From Actinomyces procaprae (GTDB lineage: Bacteria > Actinomycetota > Actinomycetes > Actinomycetales > Actinomycetaceae), in the NCBI RefSeq assembly GCF_004798665.1, contig NZ_CP039292.1, positions 2,604,001-2,668,000 on the forward strand: a stretch of DNA of 64,000 bases. The letters are read 5' to 3'. A program made the translations under genes and the position numbers. The notes beneath the pieces are model-generated. The model saw only the letters and a list, made by a program, of their open reading frames with translations, was not told the DNA's origin and made no database searches. Below, piece by piece: positions 26,151 to 34,321 of the stretch. Positions within the stretch are counted from its first letter, which is position 1. The number at the start of each line of letters is the position of its first letter.

Positions 26151-27029
26151 ATGACCACCATCCCGTCCTTCACCATGAACAACGGCATCGACATCCCGGC
26201 GCTGGGCTACGGCGTCTTCCAGATGACCTCCGACCAGGTGCGCGAGCACCTGCCGCAGGCCCTCGAGCTGGGCTACCGGCACATCGACACGGCCAACGCC
26301 TACTTCAACGAGGTCGCCGTCGGCGAGGTGGTGCGCGATGCGATCGCCGCCGGCACCGTGAAGCGTGAGGACCTGTTCATCACCACCAAGCTGTTCCCGC
26401 AGTCCTACCCCTACGCGCAGGCCGTCCAGGACATTGACGCCACCCTGGAGCGCCTGGGTCTGGACTACGTTGACCTGCTGCTGTTCCACCAGCCCTACGG
26501 CGAGTACACCTCCGGTTGGAAGGCCATGGAGGAGGCCGTGGCCGCGGGCAAGGTCCGCTCCATCGGCCTGTCCAACTTCCCCATCGCCAAGTTCCAGGAG
26601 ATTCTGGACGTCGCCGGCATCAAGCCGGTCGTCAACCAGGTGGAGGCCCACCCGCGCTGGAACCAGCACGAGCTGAAGGCGCAGATGGACCGGGCCGCCG
26701 GGGCCGAGGTCCTGGTGGAGGCCTGGTACCCGCTCGGCCACGGTGACAAGAGCCTGCTGGAAGAGCCCGCGATCACCGCGGCCGCGCAGCGCACCGGCGC
26801 CACTGCCGCCCAGGTGATCCTGGCCTGGCACCTGGCGGAGAAGAACATCACCTTCCCCAAGACCCTCAACCCCGCCCACATGGCCGACAACCTCGCCGCC
26901 CTCGACGTTACGCTGACGGAGGCGGAGATCGCCGCGATCAACGAGATCCCGCAGGCCCCCTACTACGTGATCCCGGACGAGCCGCCCGCCTTCACGACGA
27001 CGGTCATGGACTACTCCCAGCAGGCCTGA
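26151..27029 (+). CDS. Aldo/keto reductase (AKR5-like) 1
   Basis: A 292-residue NADPH-dependent reductase of the 2,5-diketo-D-gluconic-acid-reductase type. It has the cofactor and catalytic pattern of the family: ALGYGVFQM, YRHIDTANAY (catalytic Asp and Tyr), TTKLFPQ (Lys), and LDYVDLLLFHQPYGEY where His sits at the active site. The NADP-binding end is AWHLAEKNITFPKTLNPAHM. AGGAG lies seven bases before the ATG. It is followed 67 bases later by a second paralogue, and is divergent from LysR, so the pair is probably one LysR-controlled unit reducing reactive aldehydes or keto-sugars. Confidence 0.92.
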   Translation: MTTIPSFTMNNGIDIPALGYGVFQMTSDQVREHLPQALELGYRHIDTANAYFNEVAVGEVVRDAIAAGTVKREDLFITTKLFPQSYPYAQAVQDIDATLERLGLDYVDLLLFHQPYGEYTSGWKAMEEAVAAGKVRSIGLSNFPIAKFQEILDVAGIKPVVNQVEAHPRWNQHELKAQMDRAAGAEVLVEAWYPLGHGDKSLLEEPAITAAAQRTGATAAQVILAWHLAEKNITFPKTLNPAHMADNLAALDVTLTEAEIAAINEIPQAPYYVIPDEPPAFTTTVMDYSQQA

Positions 27030-27096
27030 GTCGACCGCCCCGACGGCGGGCACCGTCACCCACCGCCCACAGCCACCACCTACCAGGAGAAAGACA

Positions 27097-27987
27097 ATGA
27101 CCACCACCGTTCCCACCAGGACCCTCAACAACGGCGTCGAGATGCCCGTGCTCGGCTACGGCGTCTTCCAGACCCCGCCCGATGAGACCGAGCGCTGCGT
27201 GAGCGAGGCCCTCGAGGTCGGCTACCGGCTCATCGACACCGCCCAGGCCTACGGCAACGAGGAGGGTGTCGGCGCCGCCGTCGCGAAGAGCGGCCTGCCG
27301 CGCGAGGATGTGTTCATCACCTCCAAGATCTGGGTGTCCAACATGAACTACGAGCGCGCCACCGCATCCATCGAGGAGTCGCTGGAAAAGCTCGGCACCG
27401 ACCACATCGACCTGATGCTGCTGCACCAGGCGATGGGCGACTACCCGGGCGCCTACCGGGCCATGGAGGACGCCTACAAGGCCGGCAAGCTGCGCGCCAT
27501 CGGCGTGTCCAACTTCTACCCCGAGCGCCTGGTGGATGTGGCCGCACTGGCCGAGATCACGCCGGCCGTCAACCAGATCGAGACGCACCCCTTCCGCCAG
27601 CAGGACGCCGCGCACGCGGTCATGGCCGAACTCGGCGTCGTCCACGAGGCCTGGGCGCCCTTCGCGGAGGGCCAGAACAACATCTTCGCCAACCCGACCC
27701 TGGCCGAGATCGGCAACAAGTACGGCAAGAAGCCGGGCCAGGTGATCCTGCGGGCGCTGATCCAGAAGGACGTCGTGGTCATCCCGAAGTCCACCCACCG
27801 CAACCGCATGGAGGAGAACTTCGACGTCTTCGACTTCGAACTCGACGACTCCGACCTGGCCACCTTCTCCGCCCTGGACGACGGCACGCTGCCGCGCATC
27901 TTCGACCACTACGACCCGAAGGTCGTCGGCTGGCTGCTGCGCGACCTGGTCAAGACCCAGCAGCTCGGCGGCGGCTCGCTGTACTGA
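27097..27987 (+). CDS. Aldo/keto reductase (AKR5-like) 2
   Basis: A 296-residue paralogue of the preceding reductase. VLGYGVFQTPPDETER, YRLIDTAQAYGNEEGVG (Asp, Tyr), ITSKIWVSNMNYERA (Lys) and DLMLLHQAMGDYPGAYRAME (His) give the full catalytic set; VVIPKSTHRNRMEENFDVFD is the NADP-phosphate binding end. A strong AGGAGAAAG precedes the ATG. Together with gene 1 it suggests a detoxification or sugar-acid reduction pair. The two share about the same length and gene order but differ clearly in sequence, so the duplication is old. Confidence 0.92.
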   Translation: MTTTVPTRTLNNGVEMPVLGYGVFQTPPDETERCVSEALEVGYRLIDTAQAYGNEEGVGAAVAKSGLPREDVFITSKIWVSNMNYERATASIEESLEKLGTDHIDLMLLHQAMGDYPGAYRAMEDAYKAGKLRAIGVSNFYPERLVDVAALAEITPAVNQIETHPFRQQDAAHAVMAELGVVHEAWAPFAEGQNNIFANPTLAEIGNKYGKKPGQVILRALIQKDVVVIPKSTHRNRMEENFDVFDFELDDSDLATFSALDDGTLPRIFDHYDPKVVGWLLRDLVKTQQLGGGSLY

Positions 27988-28163
27988 TCAGCATGCGGTC
28001 CTCCTTGCACCTGCGGGTGGTACCCGTGGTGCCTCCCGCCAGGGTCCACAGGTGCGTAGGGTTTCGATAACGACGCCCGAGCTCAGCCCGTCGTCAGGTC
28101 CAGCGGCCCGGACGCCTGAATGCTGTCGACCTCGGCGTCGAATCACCAACGAAGGAGACGATC

Positions 28164-28832
28164 ATGACCACCATCGCTATTGTCGGCGGCGGGCCGGGAC
28201 TCGGCCGCGCCGTCGCCCGCCGCTTCGGCCGAGAGGGCTTCGACGTCGCCCTCATCTCCCGCAGCCGCGAGCACCTGGACGAGCGGGTCGCCGCCCTGAG
28301 CGCCGACGGCGTCAACGCCCGCGGCTATGTGGCCGACGGCCGCGACGGCGAGGCCCTGACCCGTGCACTGGCCGACGCCGCCGACGAGCTCGGCCCCATC
28401 GAGGTGCTCCAGTGGAGCCCCGTGCCGGCGCGGGAGTTCATGAAGCCGGTGCTGGAGACCAGCGCCGCCGACCTGGTCGGCCCCGTCGAGATGTCCGTCT
28501 ACGGGCCCGTCACCGCGGTGCGCCAGGTGCTGCCGGGCATGCGTGAGCTCGGCCGCGGCACGATCCTGCTGATCAACGGCGGCTCCGCCGTCCGCCCCGG
28601 GGCACGGGTGACCGGCACCTCGGTGGCCTTCGCCGGGGAGAGCGCCTATGGGCAGCTACTCCACGACGCGCTCGCCCCGGAGGGGATCCACGTCGCCCAG
28701 CTGATCATTCCGCGCGGCATCGGTGGCGGCGAGCCCTCACACGAGCCGGCCGCCCTGGCCGACCGCATCTGGGACCTGCACGCCCGGCACGACGGCGACT
28801 TCCGCACCTTCGTCGCGCCCCTGGACGCCTGA
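28164..28832 (+). CDS. Atypical short-chain dehydrogenase/reductase without the YxxxK pair
   Basis: A 222-residue Rossmann protein. The NAD(P) loop is IAIVGGGPGLGRAVARRFG, followed by VALISRSREHLDERV, which suits NADP. Where classical SDRs have Tyr-x-x-x-Lys, the aligned segment reads SVAFAGESAYGQ, so Tyr becomes Phe and Lys becomes Ser. Catalysis by the usual mechanism is therefore unlikely; it may bind a nucleotide as a regulator or use another mechanism. Proteins of this atypical SDR group are common in actinobacteria. AAGGAGA precedes the ATG by six bases. It sits downstream of two aldo/keto reductases. Confidence 0.8.
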   Translation: MTTIAIVGGGPGLGRAVARRFGREGFDVALISRSREHLDERVAALSADGVNARGYVADGRDGEALTRALADAADELGPIEVLQWSPVPAREFMKPVLETSAADLVGPVEMSVYGPVTAVRQVLPGMRELGRGTILLINGGSAVRPGARVTGTSVAFAGESAYGQLLHDALAPEGIHVAQLIIPRGIGGGEPSHEPAALADRIWDLHARHDGDFRTFVAPLDA

Positions 28833-28932
28833 CCCGGACCGTGCACGCCCGCCGGGTCCACGAACCACGCGGCGGGGCATGCGCCGACGCGGCCCTGCCC
28901 GAGCGCTTGCCCGCTGGAGAAGTCGGGCGGCA

Positions 28933-29127
28933 TCATGGCGGGGAGCCACCCGGCTGCAACCGGATGGCTCCCCGAGGCAGGCAGTTCAGTTGAGCCACTT
29001 GCTGAGGGCATCCACAAGGACACCAATAGCCCGGAAGGTGAGCGACGGACTCAATCACTTCGCTCAACCTTCGGGCCATTCCCTTGCCCTTGCGGACTTC
29101 TGTCTGTCGGCCCCTCGGCTTGGACAT
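28933..29127 (-). CDS. Possible small protein with Cys cluster
   Basis: An open frame of 64 codons with a perfect AAGGAGGTG five bases before its ATG. The product is basic at the N-terminus (MSKPRGRQTEVRKGKGMARR) and has YWCPCGCPQQVAQLNC further on, a four-Cys cluster that could bind metal. I recognise no family. Its last codons overlap a 14-bp hairpin that may serve as a terminator for the SDR gene on the other strand, which makes coding less certain. It could also be a fragment of a lost gene. Confidence 0.35.
   Translation of the reverse strand: MSKPRGRQTEVRKGKGMARRLSEVIESVAHLPGYWCPCGCPQQVAQLNCLPRGAIRLQPGGSPP
28940..28973. terminator. Hairpin after the atypical SDR
   Basis: GGGGAGCCACCCGG and CCGGATGGCTCCCC pair over 14 positions with one mismatch and a six-base loop, 107 bases past the SDR stop. 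Confidence 0.5.
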
Positions 29128-29343
29128 GGCCCCACCTCCTTCCCGGCTCCTACCTTCTCGGCCAAGGACATGGAATGTTCCGAGAGGAGGTGCCGAATCA
29201 GGCGGTTCCACCATAGGTGACGGCAACGACACGAATCGGTACGGCCTGCGCCGTCGCCCACCTGGAGCAAGCCCACCCGCCTGGCGGCACGGTCAACCGC
29301 ACGGCGCCGGGATCACCATCGGGGTTCACTGCCGACAAACTTC

Positions 29344-29371
29344 ACCGCCACTGGCGGTAAACTTTGGCGGT
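29344..29371 (+). promoter_or_regulatory. Putative operator upstream of fic-1
   Basis: ACCGCCA-C-TGGCGGT (29344-29358) is a near-perfect palindrome, extended by TTC/TAA on the outside. A third half-site TGGCGGT follows at 29365-29371. The set lies 46 bases before the fic start and is placed to regulate it. Confidence 0.5.
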
Positions 29372-29416
29372 GATCGGCGTCTCAGGCGGGACGCCGTCGG
29401 CCCGGACAGGAGGCAG

Positions 29417-30418
29417 ATGGGCTACGCGCCGCCATTCACCCGCACCCCCGCCATCGACGACCTGTGCATGCAGATCGCGGAGCGCGTCGGGGCGCTCGGT
29501 CCCACCTCACCCCTGCGCACGAGCCCGCGTCTGCACCGCGAGCTGCGTATCCGCACAATCCGCTCCTCGCTCATGATCGAGGGCAACACCCTGTCCCACG
29601 ACGCTGTGACGGCAATCATCGACGGCAAGCGCGTCCTCGGTCCCGCCCGGGAGATTCGCGAGGTCGAGAACGCCAACCGGGCCTACGGGCTCATGGAGGA
29701 GTTGGATCCGCACTCGCTGGCGGACCTACTACGGGCCCACGGCGTCATGATGACGGGACTGGTGGACGATGCGGGACGATTCCGCAATGCCAACGCCGGC
29801 GTCTTCGACGGCGAGAGGCTCATCCACGCGGGCACGCCCGCCGCTCACGTACCCGAGGTGATGGCGGACCTGTTCGGCTGGATGTCTCGCACCGACCTGC
29901 ACCCACTGCTCGTGTCCTGCATCTTCCACTACGAGTTCGAGTTCATCCATCCCTTCACCGACGGCAACGGGCGCACCGGACGCCTGTGGCATACGCTGCT
30001 GCTGTCCCGCTGGCGTCCCGTCCTGGCCTGGCTCCCGATCGAGACCGTGATCCGGGACCGGCAGCAGGACTACTACGCGGCGCTCGCCCGCTCCAACGCA
30101 GCGAGCTCATGCGAGGACTTCGTGGCGTTCATACTGACCGTCATTCGCGACGCCCTGGTGCCCTACACGTCCCCTTTCACCACGGACGCTGTGCCGGCCG
30201 GCGGGGACGACCGCGCCGAGCGGGCCCTGACCCTCCTCTCGGAAGAGCCGACGGCGACGGTCGCCGACCTGGCCGCTCACCTCGGCTGCTCCCGCCGGAC
30301 GGCCGAGCGCGTCATAGCGGGCCTGCGCACCTCCCGGCGCCTGGCACGCGAGGGCTCCGCGCGGGCGGGCAGGTGGCGGGTCGTAGGTGCTCCCGGACAG
30401 ACGCCCGCCGTCGAGTAA
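29417..30418 (+). CDS. Fic-family protein with class-II inhibitory motif and winged-helix tail
   Basis: A 333-residue Fic protein, predicted to attach AMP (or another phosphate-containing group) to target proteins. The catalytic loop HPFTDGNGRTGR starts near residue 178. An N-terminal inhibitory helix SSLMIEGN (residues about 50-57) matches the [S/T]xxxE[G/N] motif, so it is a self-inhibited class II Fic. The C-terminal 70 residues form a winged helix (ATVADLAAHLGCSRRTAERV), as in Fic proteins that bind their own promoter. AGGAGG precedes the ATG. A palindromic operator lies just upstream. Targets are unknown. Confidence 0.9.
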   Translation: MGYAPPFTRTPAIDDLCMQIAERVGALGPTSPLRTSPRLHRELRIRTIRSSLMIEGNTLSHDAVTAIIDGKRVLGPAREIREVENANRAYGLMEELDPHSLADLLRAHGVMMTGLVDDAGRFRNANAGVFDGERLIHAGTPAAHVPEVMADLFGWMSRTDLHPLLVSCIFHYEFEFIHPFTDGNGRTGRLWHTLLLSRWRPVLAWLPIETVIRDRQQDYYAALARSNAASSCEDFVAFILTVIRDALVPYTSPFTTDAVPAGGDDRAERALTLLSEEPTATVADLAAHLGCSRRTAERVIAGLRTSRRLAREGSARAGRWRVVGAPGQTPAVE

Positions 30419-30560
30419 CGCGGTGCCGTTCCCGGGGAGCACTACCAGGGCCCCGCAGCATGTTCGGGTGGCATCTAGCATCAAGGCAAATTCCGGGCAC
30501 TGGATGGAACAGCCGGCGAAAGGCGCCACCATCGCGCCCGGTTGAAGGGAGTCACCAGTC

Positions 30561-31331
30561 ATGGAAGCGCAAATGCTCAAGGGTCAGATAGCCCTGATCA
30601 CCGGAGCCAGCTACGGAATGGGCCGCACGATGGCGGAGCTGTTCGCCAATGAGGGGGCCGCCGTTGCCATCACCGCCCGCCACGCCGAGCAACTAGAAGG
30701 AGTCGTTGCGGGCATCCGCGCCAAGGGCGGGCGGGCCATCGGCATCGTCGCCGATGTCACCAGCCCGGAGGACACCGAGCGCGTGTTCGCGCGCGTGCTG
30801 GAGGAGTTCGGAGATCTGGACATCCTCATCAACAACGCCGGCATCGGTGAGCAGAAGACGATCGACGACACCGACGACGACTGGATGCTCTACGTGCTGA
30901 ACACCAACCTCGCCGGCCCCATGCGCTACATCCGCGAGGCGCTGAAGATCTTCCGTCCCAAAGACGAGGGCTGCATCATCAACATCTCCTCGGTCAACGG
31001 GGAACGCCCCTTCTGCGGCGCCGCCTATACGTCGAGCAAGGGTGGACTGAACACGCTGACGAAGAACGTGGCCATGCTGCTCAACGACACGAACATCCGC
31101 TGCAACGCCGTCGCACCCGGCGCCACCGTGACGCCGGCACACGAGGCCAACAAGGCCGGCGAGCAGCCGGGAGGTCAGAAAATGCTGGAGCACTCCCAGC
31201 ACTACGTCTACTTCCCCGGGCCGGAGTGCGACCCCCTGGACCAGGCCTATGCCTGCCTGTACCTGGCGTCGAAGATGGGGCGGGCCGTGCGCGGCCAGGT
31301 GATCCAGGTGTGCAACGGCGCCTTCCTCTGA
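30561..31331 (+). CDS. Short-chain dehydrogenase/reductase 2
   Basis: A 256-residue classical SDR. GASYGMGRTMAELFA is the cofactor loop, ADVTSPEDTERVF and INNAGIGEQ follow, and the catalytic triad is Ser in NISSVNG with YTSSK. The C-terminus (AVRGQVIQVCNGAFL) corresponds to the usual substrate-loop and dimer end. ITARHAEQ after strand 2 suggests NADP preference. The substrate is not evident. GGGAG precedes the ATG by nine bases. Element E3 follows directly, and a second classical SDR is encoded convergently beyond it. Confidence 0.9.
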   Translation: MEAQMLKGQIALITGASYGMGRTMAELFANEGAAVAITARHAEQLEGVVAGIRAKGGRAIGIVADVTSPEDTERVFARVLEEFGDLDILINNAGIGEQKTIDDTDDDWMLYVLNTNLAGPMRYIREALKIFRPKDEGCIINISSVNGERPFCGAAYTSSKGGLNTLTKNVAMLLNDTNIRCNAVAPGATVTPAHEANKAGEQPGGQKMLEHSQHYVYFPGPECDPLDQAYACLYLASKMGRAVRGQVIQVCNGAFL

Positions 31332-31347
31332 GTCCCCGGCAGCCGGA

Positions 31348-31467
31348 TGTCCAAATCCATGACAAACGCCGGACTCGATGCCCGGATTGATTACCGCAAC
31401 CGCACGATTCCAACGTTTCACGAGTCGTGGGCCAGCGCCTCAGACCCGTTTGTCATCATTTTTGACA
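31348..31467. repeat. Inverted-repeat element E3
   Basis: A 120-bp element between two convergent SDR genes. Ends are TGTCCAAATCCATGACAAAC and GTTTGTCATCATTTTTGACA; the internal motif is reversed here (CACGATTCCAACGTTT). It lies 17 bases after one stop codon and 20 before the other, so it could also act as a bidirectional terminator. Confidence 0.8.
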
Positions 31468-31487
31468 ATGCTCCCGCCCGAGAGCCG

Positions 31488-32264
31488 TCAGATCGCGGTG
31501 TAGCCGCCGTCCACCGGGATGGCCGTGCCGGTCACGTACGCGGATGCGGGCGAGGCCAGGAACAGTGCTGCGGCATCCAGCTCCCCCTCCGCGCCGTACC
31601 GGCCCACCGGGATGGTGCGCCTGGCGTGCTCCTGGAAGAACTCGGAGTCGAGGGTCTGCGTGGTCAGCTCGGTGTAGAAGTAGCCGGGGCAGATCGCGTT
31701 CACGGTGATGCCGTGCTTGCCCCACTCGGCGGCCAGCGCCCGGGTGAGGTTCACGACCCCGCCCTTGGCGGCGTGGTAGGGCGCGGAGCCGGCCACCATG
31801 TTGCCCACCAGGCCGTACATGGACGCGATGTTGATGACGCGGCCGTACCCGGCCGGGATCATCGCCTTCTTCGCCGCGGCCCGTGCCACCCGGAAGGTTC
31901 CCAGCAGGTCGATGTCGAACTCGTGCTGGAACTGCTCGTCGGTCATGTCCTCAGCAGGACCCACCGCGCCGGTGCCCGCGTTGTTGACGACGACGTCCAG
32001 CCGACCGAACCGCTCCAGGACGGCATCCACAACCGCCTCCACATTGGCCGCGTCGGTGATGTCGCAGCGGACCGCCAGGGTCTGCACGCCGAACTCCTCG
32101 GAGATATCGGAGGCGACCGCCTCGATGCGTTCCACGCGGCGCGCCACGGCGACGATGCTCGCGCCTGCCGAGGCCAGCGCCTTGGCCATTTGCACGCCCA
32201 GCCCGGAGGAGCAGCCGGTGACGAGGGCGACCTGTCCGGTCAGATCGAAGTAGTTGCGGTCCAT
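31488..32264 (-). CDS. Short-chain dehydrogenase/reductase 3 (gluconate 5-dehydrogenase-like)
   Basis: A 258-residue classical SDR. It has VALVTGCSSGLGVQMAKAL for cofactor binding, CDITDAANVEAV, VNNAGTGAVG, NIASMYGLVGN with the catalytic Ser and YHAAK for the Tyr-Lys pair, then AICPGYFYTELT and the standard end VTGTAIPVDGGYTAI. The overall pattern is closest to gluconate 5-dehydrogenase or 3-oxoacyl-ACP-reductase-like SDRs. AVARRVERIE after strand 2 points to NADP. It stands alone, convergent with another SDR across element E3. Confidence 0.9.
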   Translation of the reverse strand: MDRNYFDLTGQVALVTGCSSGLGVQMAKALASAGASIVAVARRVERIEAVASDISEEFGVQTLAVRCDITDAANVEAVVDAVLERFGRLDVVVNNAGTGAVGPAEDMTDEQFQHEFDIDLLGTFRVARAAAKKAMIPAGYGRVINIASMYGLVGNMVAGSAPYHAAKGGVVNLTRALAAEWGKHGITVNAICPGYFYTELTTQTLDSEFFQEHARRTIPVGRYGAEGELDAAALFLASPASAYVTGTAIPVDGGYTAI

Positions 32265-32521
32265 GGTGTCCTGGAGGCCTTTCTATCGGGAGTCGGCGGC
32301 CGTGCCGGGTCTTGAAAGGTGGGTTGCAGGTTCGGCGAACGAACCCGAACTCGCGCGGCCCGGTCGACTACGACCGGCCCGGCTGATGCGGCGAGCCTAT
32401 GTGCTCAAAGCACCTTCCGGGAAGGTATGTCGCAACAATTCGCCCGGCGCCGGCTGCGGTCCGTGGTCTCGGTGGAGCCGGATCGGCCCGAAACGCCTTC
32501 ACGACAACGAGGCCTGCTGCA

Positions 32522-33001
32522 TCAGTAGCGGTGAATGCCGCAGGCCTCCTTGATGCGCCGGATCCGCGGCGGAAGCTGGTCCAGGGGCATGGTGCGCGGG
32601 GCGTCGCAGGATCCTGCCGCCGCGGCAACCTCATAGAACCAGCACTTGTAGTCGATGAAGTCGAGGGTGGTCTGCAGTTCCTCCAGCTCGCGCAGGACCT
32701 CGCGGCGACGCGCCTGCACCATGCTGCGGCGCTGCTCGATGGTGGCGTCACCCTCGAAGTAGAGCCGCACATACTCCCGGATCTCCTTGATGGGCATGCC
32801 CGACCGCTTCAGCCGCTCCACGTACCGGATCCACTCCAGGTCGTCCTCGGTGAAGCGCCGCGAGCCTCCGCCCGTGCGAGCAACACTGGGAATGAGGCCC
32901 TCCCGGTCGTAGAAGCGCAGGGCCGACGTCGTCAGTCCGGTCTCCCGGGCGGCCTCCCCGATCGTGTAGACCTGTTGCGCGACTGCGGCTGGAGCACTCA
33001 T
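32522..33001 (-). CDS. MerR-family regulator
   Basis: A 159-residue MerR regulator. The HTH is VYTIGEAARETGLTTSALRF with YDREGLIPSVARTGGGSRRF; the coiled-coil dimer helix follows (KRSGMPIKEIREYVRLY). The short C-terminal part has Cys in FIDYKCWFYE and AAGSCDAP, close to the AdhR/NmlR aldehyde- or thiol-sensing branch. It is divergent from a YCII gene and a flavodoxin-fold oxidoreductase, with a stretched-spacer promoter between. Likely an activator responding to electrophiles or disulfide stress. Confidence 0.88.
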   Translation of the reverse strand: MSAPAAVAQQVYTIGEAARETGLTTSALRFYDREGLIPSVARTGGGSRRFTEDDLEWIRYVERLKRSGMPIKEIREYVRLYFEGDATIEQRRSMVQARRREVLRELEELQTTLDFIDYKCWFYEVAAAAGSCDAPRTMPLDQLPPRIRRIKEACGIHRY

Positions 33002-33046
33002 AACGGCGAATCCCCTCGAATGTGACGACGGCCGCCCGCCGGCCGC

Positions 33047-33079
33047 TTGACCTGAAGCTCACTTCAACTTGAAGACTAT
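33047..33079 (+). promoter_or_regulatory. MerR-type promoter with operator in a long spacer
   Basis: A -35 TTGACC (33047-33052) and a -10-like GACTAT (33074-33079) are separated by 21 bases, more than the usual 17. The spacer contains TGAAG-CTCA-CTTCA and CTTCAA-C-TTGAAG. Over-long spacers with a dyad inside are the hallmark of promoters untwisted by MerR proteins. Confidence 0.6.
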
Positions 33080-33189
33080 CCCCATCGGCGAGGTGCGCGG
33101 CTGCGGCTACGCCGGGCCGAGCACGACCGCCGCTCTTGCGCAGTCCCGTAGCAGCGGGACTGCCGACCCATGTTGTTCAAGGAGCACTC

Positions 33190-33486
33190 GTGTTCGTCAT
33201 TGACCTGACCATCACCGAAGAGGTCGACGACGCCGTCGCGGCCGAGCACCTGGCCGCCCACCGGCGTTGGTTCGCCTCCCACGTCGAGTCCGGGGACTTC
33301 CTCCTGCTCGGACCCCGCCGGGACCGCTCCGGTGCCGGAATCATCCTCGCCCGCGCCGAGTCCCGGGCGGCGCTCGAGGAGATCCTCGCCGGCGACGTCT
33401 ACCACCCGGAAGGCGCCACCTACGAGGTCGCCGAGTTCAAGGCGACCATGGGGGCACCGGCCCTGGCCGAGCTGCTGGAGTCCTGA
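33190..33486 (+). CDS. YCII-family protein
   Basis: A 98-residue YCII-domain protein with an alpha/beta ferredoxin-like fold. It begins VFVIDLTITEEVDD and has the conserved His region AAHRRWFASHVESGDFLLLG with the following Asp. AAGGAG lies six bases before the GTG at 33190. Members are small cytoplasmic proteins of uncertain chemistry, often found next to oxidoreductases. It is the first gene downstream of the MerR-type promoter and is followed by the oxidoreductase, so it likely belongs to the MerR regulon. Confidence 0.85.
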   Translation: MFVIDLTITEEVDDAVAAEHLAAHRRWFASHVESGDFLLLGPRRDRSGAGIILARAESRAALEEILAGDVYHPEGATYEVAEFKATMGAPALAELLES

Positions 33487-33642
33487 GGCCGCGCCGGGTT
33501 CCGCCAGTACCTGGCGGCCGGAGCCCGCGAGCGCCCAGGTTCGTGGCCGGTTCATCCGAGCCGGCCTCCCCGGCGGGCCATACTTCGCCCGGGGAGCCCC
33601 CACCAAACCAACCACTCTCATCCGCTCTTCGAAGGAGTTCTC

Positions 33643-34203
33643 TCGAAGACCACCGTCCTTGTCTTCCACCCCCGCCTGACTGCCGGCTCGCGCGTCAATG
33701 CGCGCCTGGCGCAGGCCGCCCAGGCCGCCGGCACCCCCGACGCGCCCATCGAGGTCCGGGACCTGTACGCCCTGTACCCGGACTTCCGCATCGACGTCGA
33801 GGCCGAGAAGGCCGTGCTGACCGCCGCCGACCGCATCGTCTGGCAGTTCCCCATGTACTGGTACTCCACCCCCTCGCTGCTCAAGCAGTGGGAGGACGAC
33901 GTCCTAGAGCACGGCTGGGCCTACGGCTCCACCGGCACCGCCCTGCACGGCAAGGAGCTCGGCGTGGCCGTGTCCCCCGGCGCCCCCTCCGAGCGCTACG
34001 ACCACGGTGGTGCCTTCCGCTACACGGTCACCGACCTGCTGCGCCCGCTGCAGGCGACCAGCAACCTGATCGGCACCCGCTTCCTACAGCCCTTCGTCAC
34101 CACCGGTGCCATGGCCATCTCCGACGCCGACCTGGAGGCTCAGGCCGACGCCTACACGGCATGGCTGACCGGCGAGGTGCCCGCGCTCGGCGACTTCGAG
34201 TAA
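33643..34203 (+). CDS. Flavodoxin-fold NAD(P)H oxidoreductase lacking a canonical start codon
   Basis: About 186 residues of a NAD(P)H quinone-oxidoreductase-like protein (YwrO/KefF type): KTTVLVFHPRLTAGSRVNAR at the flavin-binding loop, VEAEKAVLTAADRIVWQFPM, YWYSTPSLLKQWEDDVLEHG, and a typical C-terminus. AAGGAG lies at 33632-33637, but the codons where the start should be read CTC TCG AAG; no ATG, GTG or TTG exists in this frame between the stop at 33484 and an internal ATG at 33814, which is too late to give a whole domain. Relatives begin MK(T)... at this point. It may use a rare start, or the start codon was lost or misread. The boundary given is where the family begins. Confidence 0.7.
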   Translation, partial: SKTTVLVFHPRLTAGSRVNARLAQAAQAAGTPDAPIEVRDLYALYPDFRIDVEAEKAVLTAADRIVWQFPMYWYSTPSLLKQWEDDVLEHGWAYGSTGTALHGKELGVAVSPGAPSERYDHGGAFRYTVTDLLRPLQATSNLIGTRFLQPFVTTGAMAISDADLEAQADAYTAWLTGEVPALGDFE

Positions 34204-34321
34204 GTCCGCTCTCCTCGGCCGCGCCTCCCCCACGGCCGAGGAGACTGCGCGGGGCTCTCGTACCCGTCTGGGCAGTGGGCGGGATGACCTTCGACCGGCG
34301 TCGTTTCGCCTAGGAGTGGGC

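Noticed and set aside
28014..28040. T-box antiterminator-like sequence (GGGTGGTACCCGTGG with CCTCCCGCC)
   Set aside because: Only about 20 bases separate it from the upstream stop codon, so there is no room for Stem I and a specifier, and the downstream gene (an SDR) is not amino-acid related.
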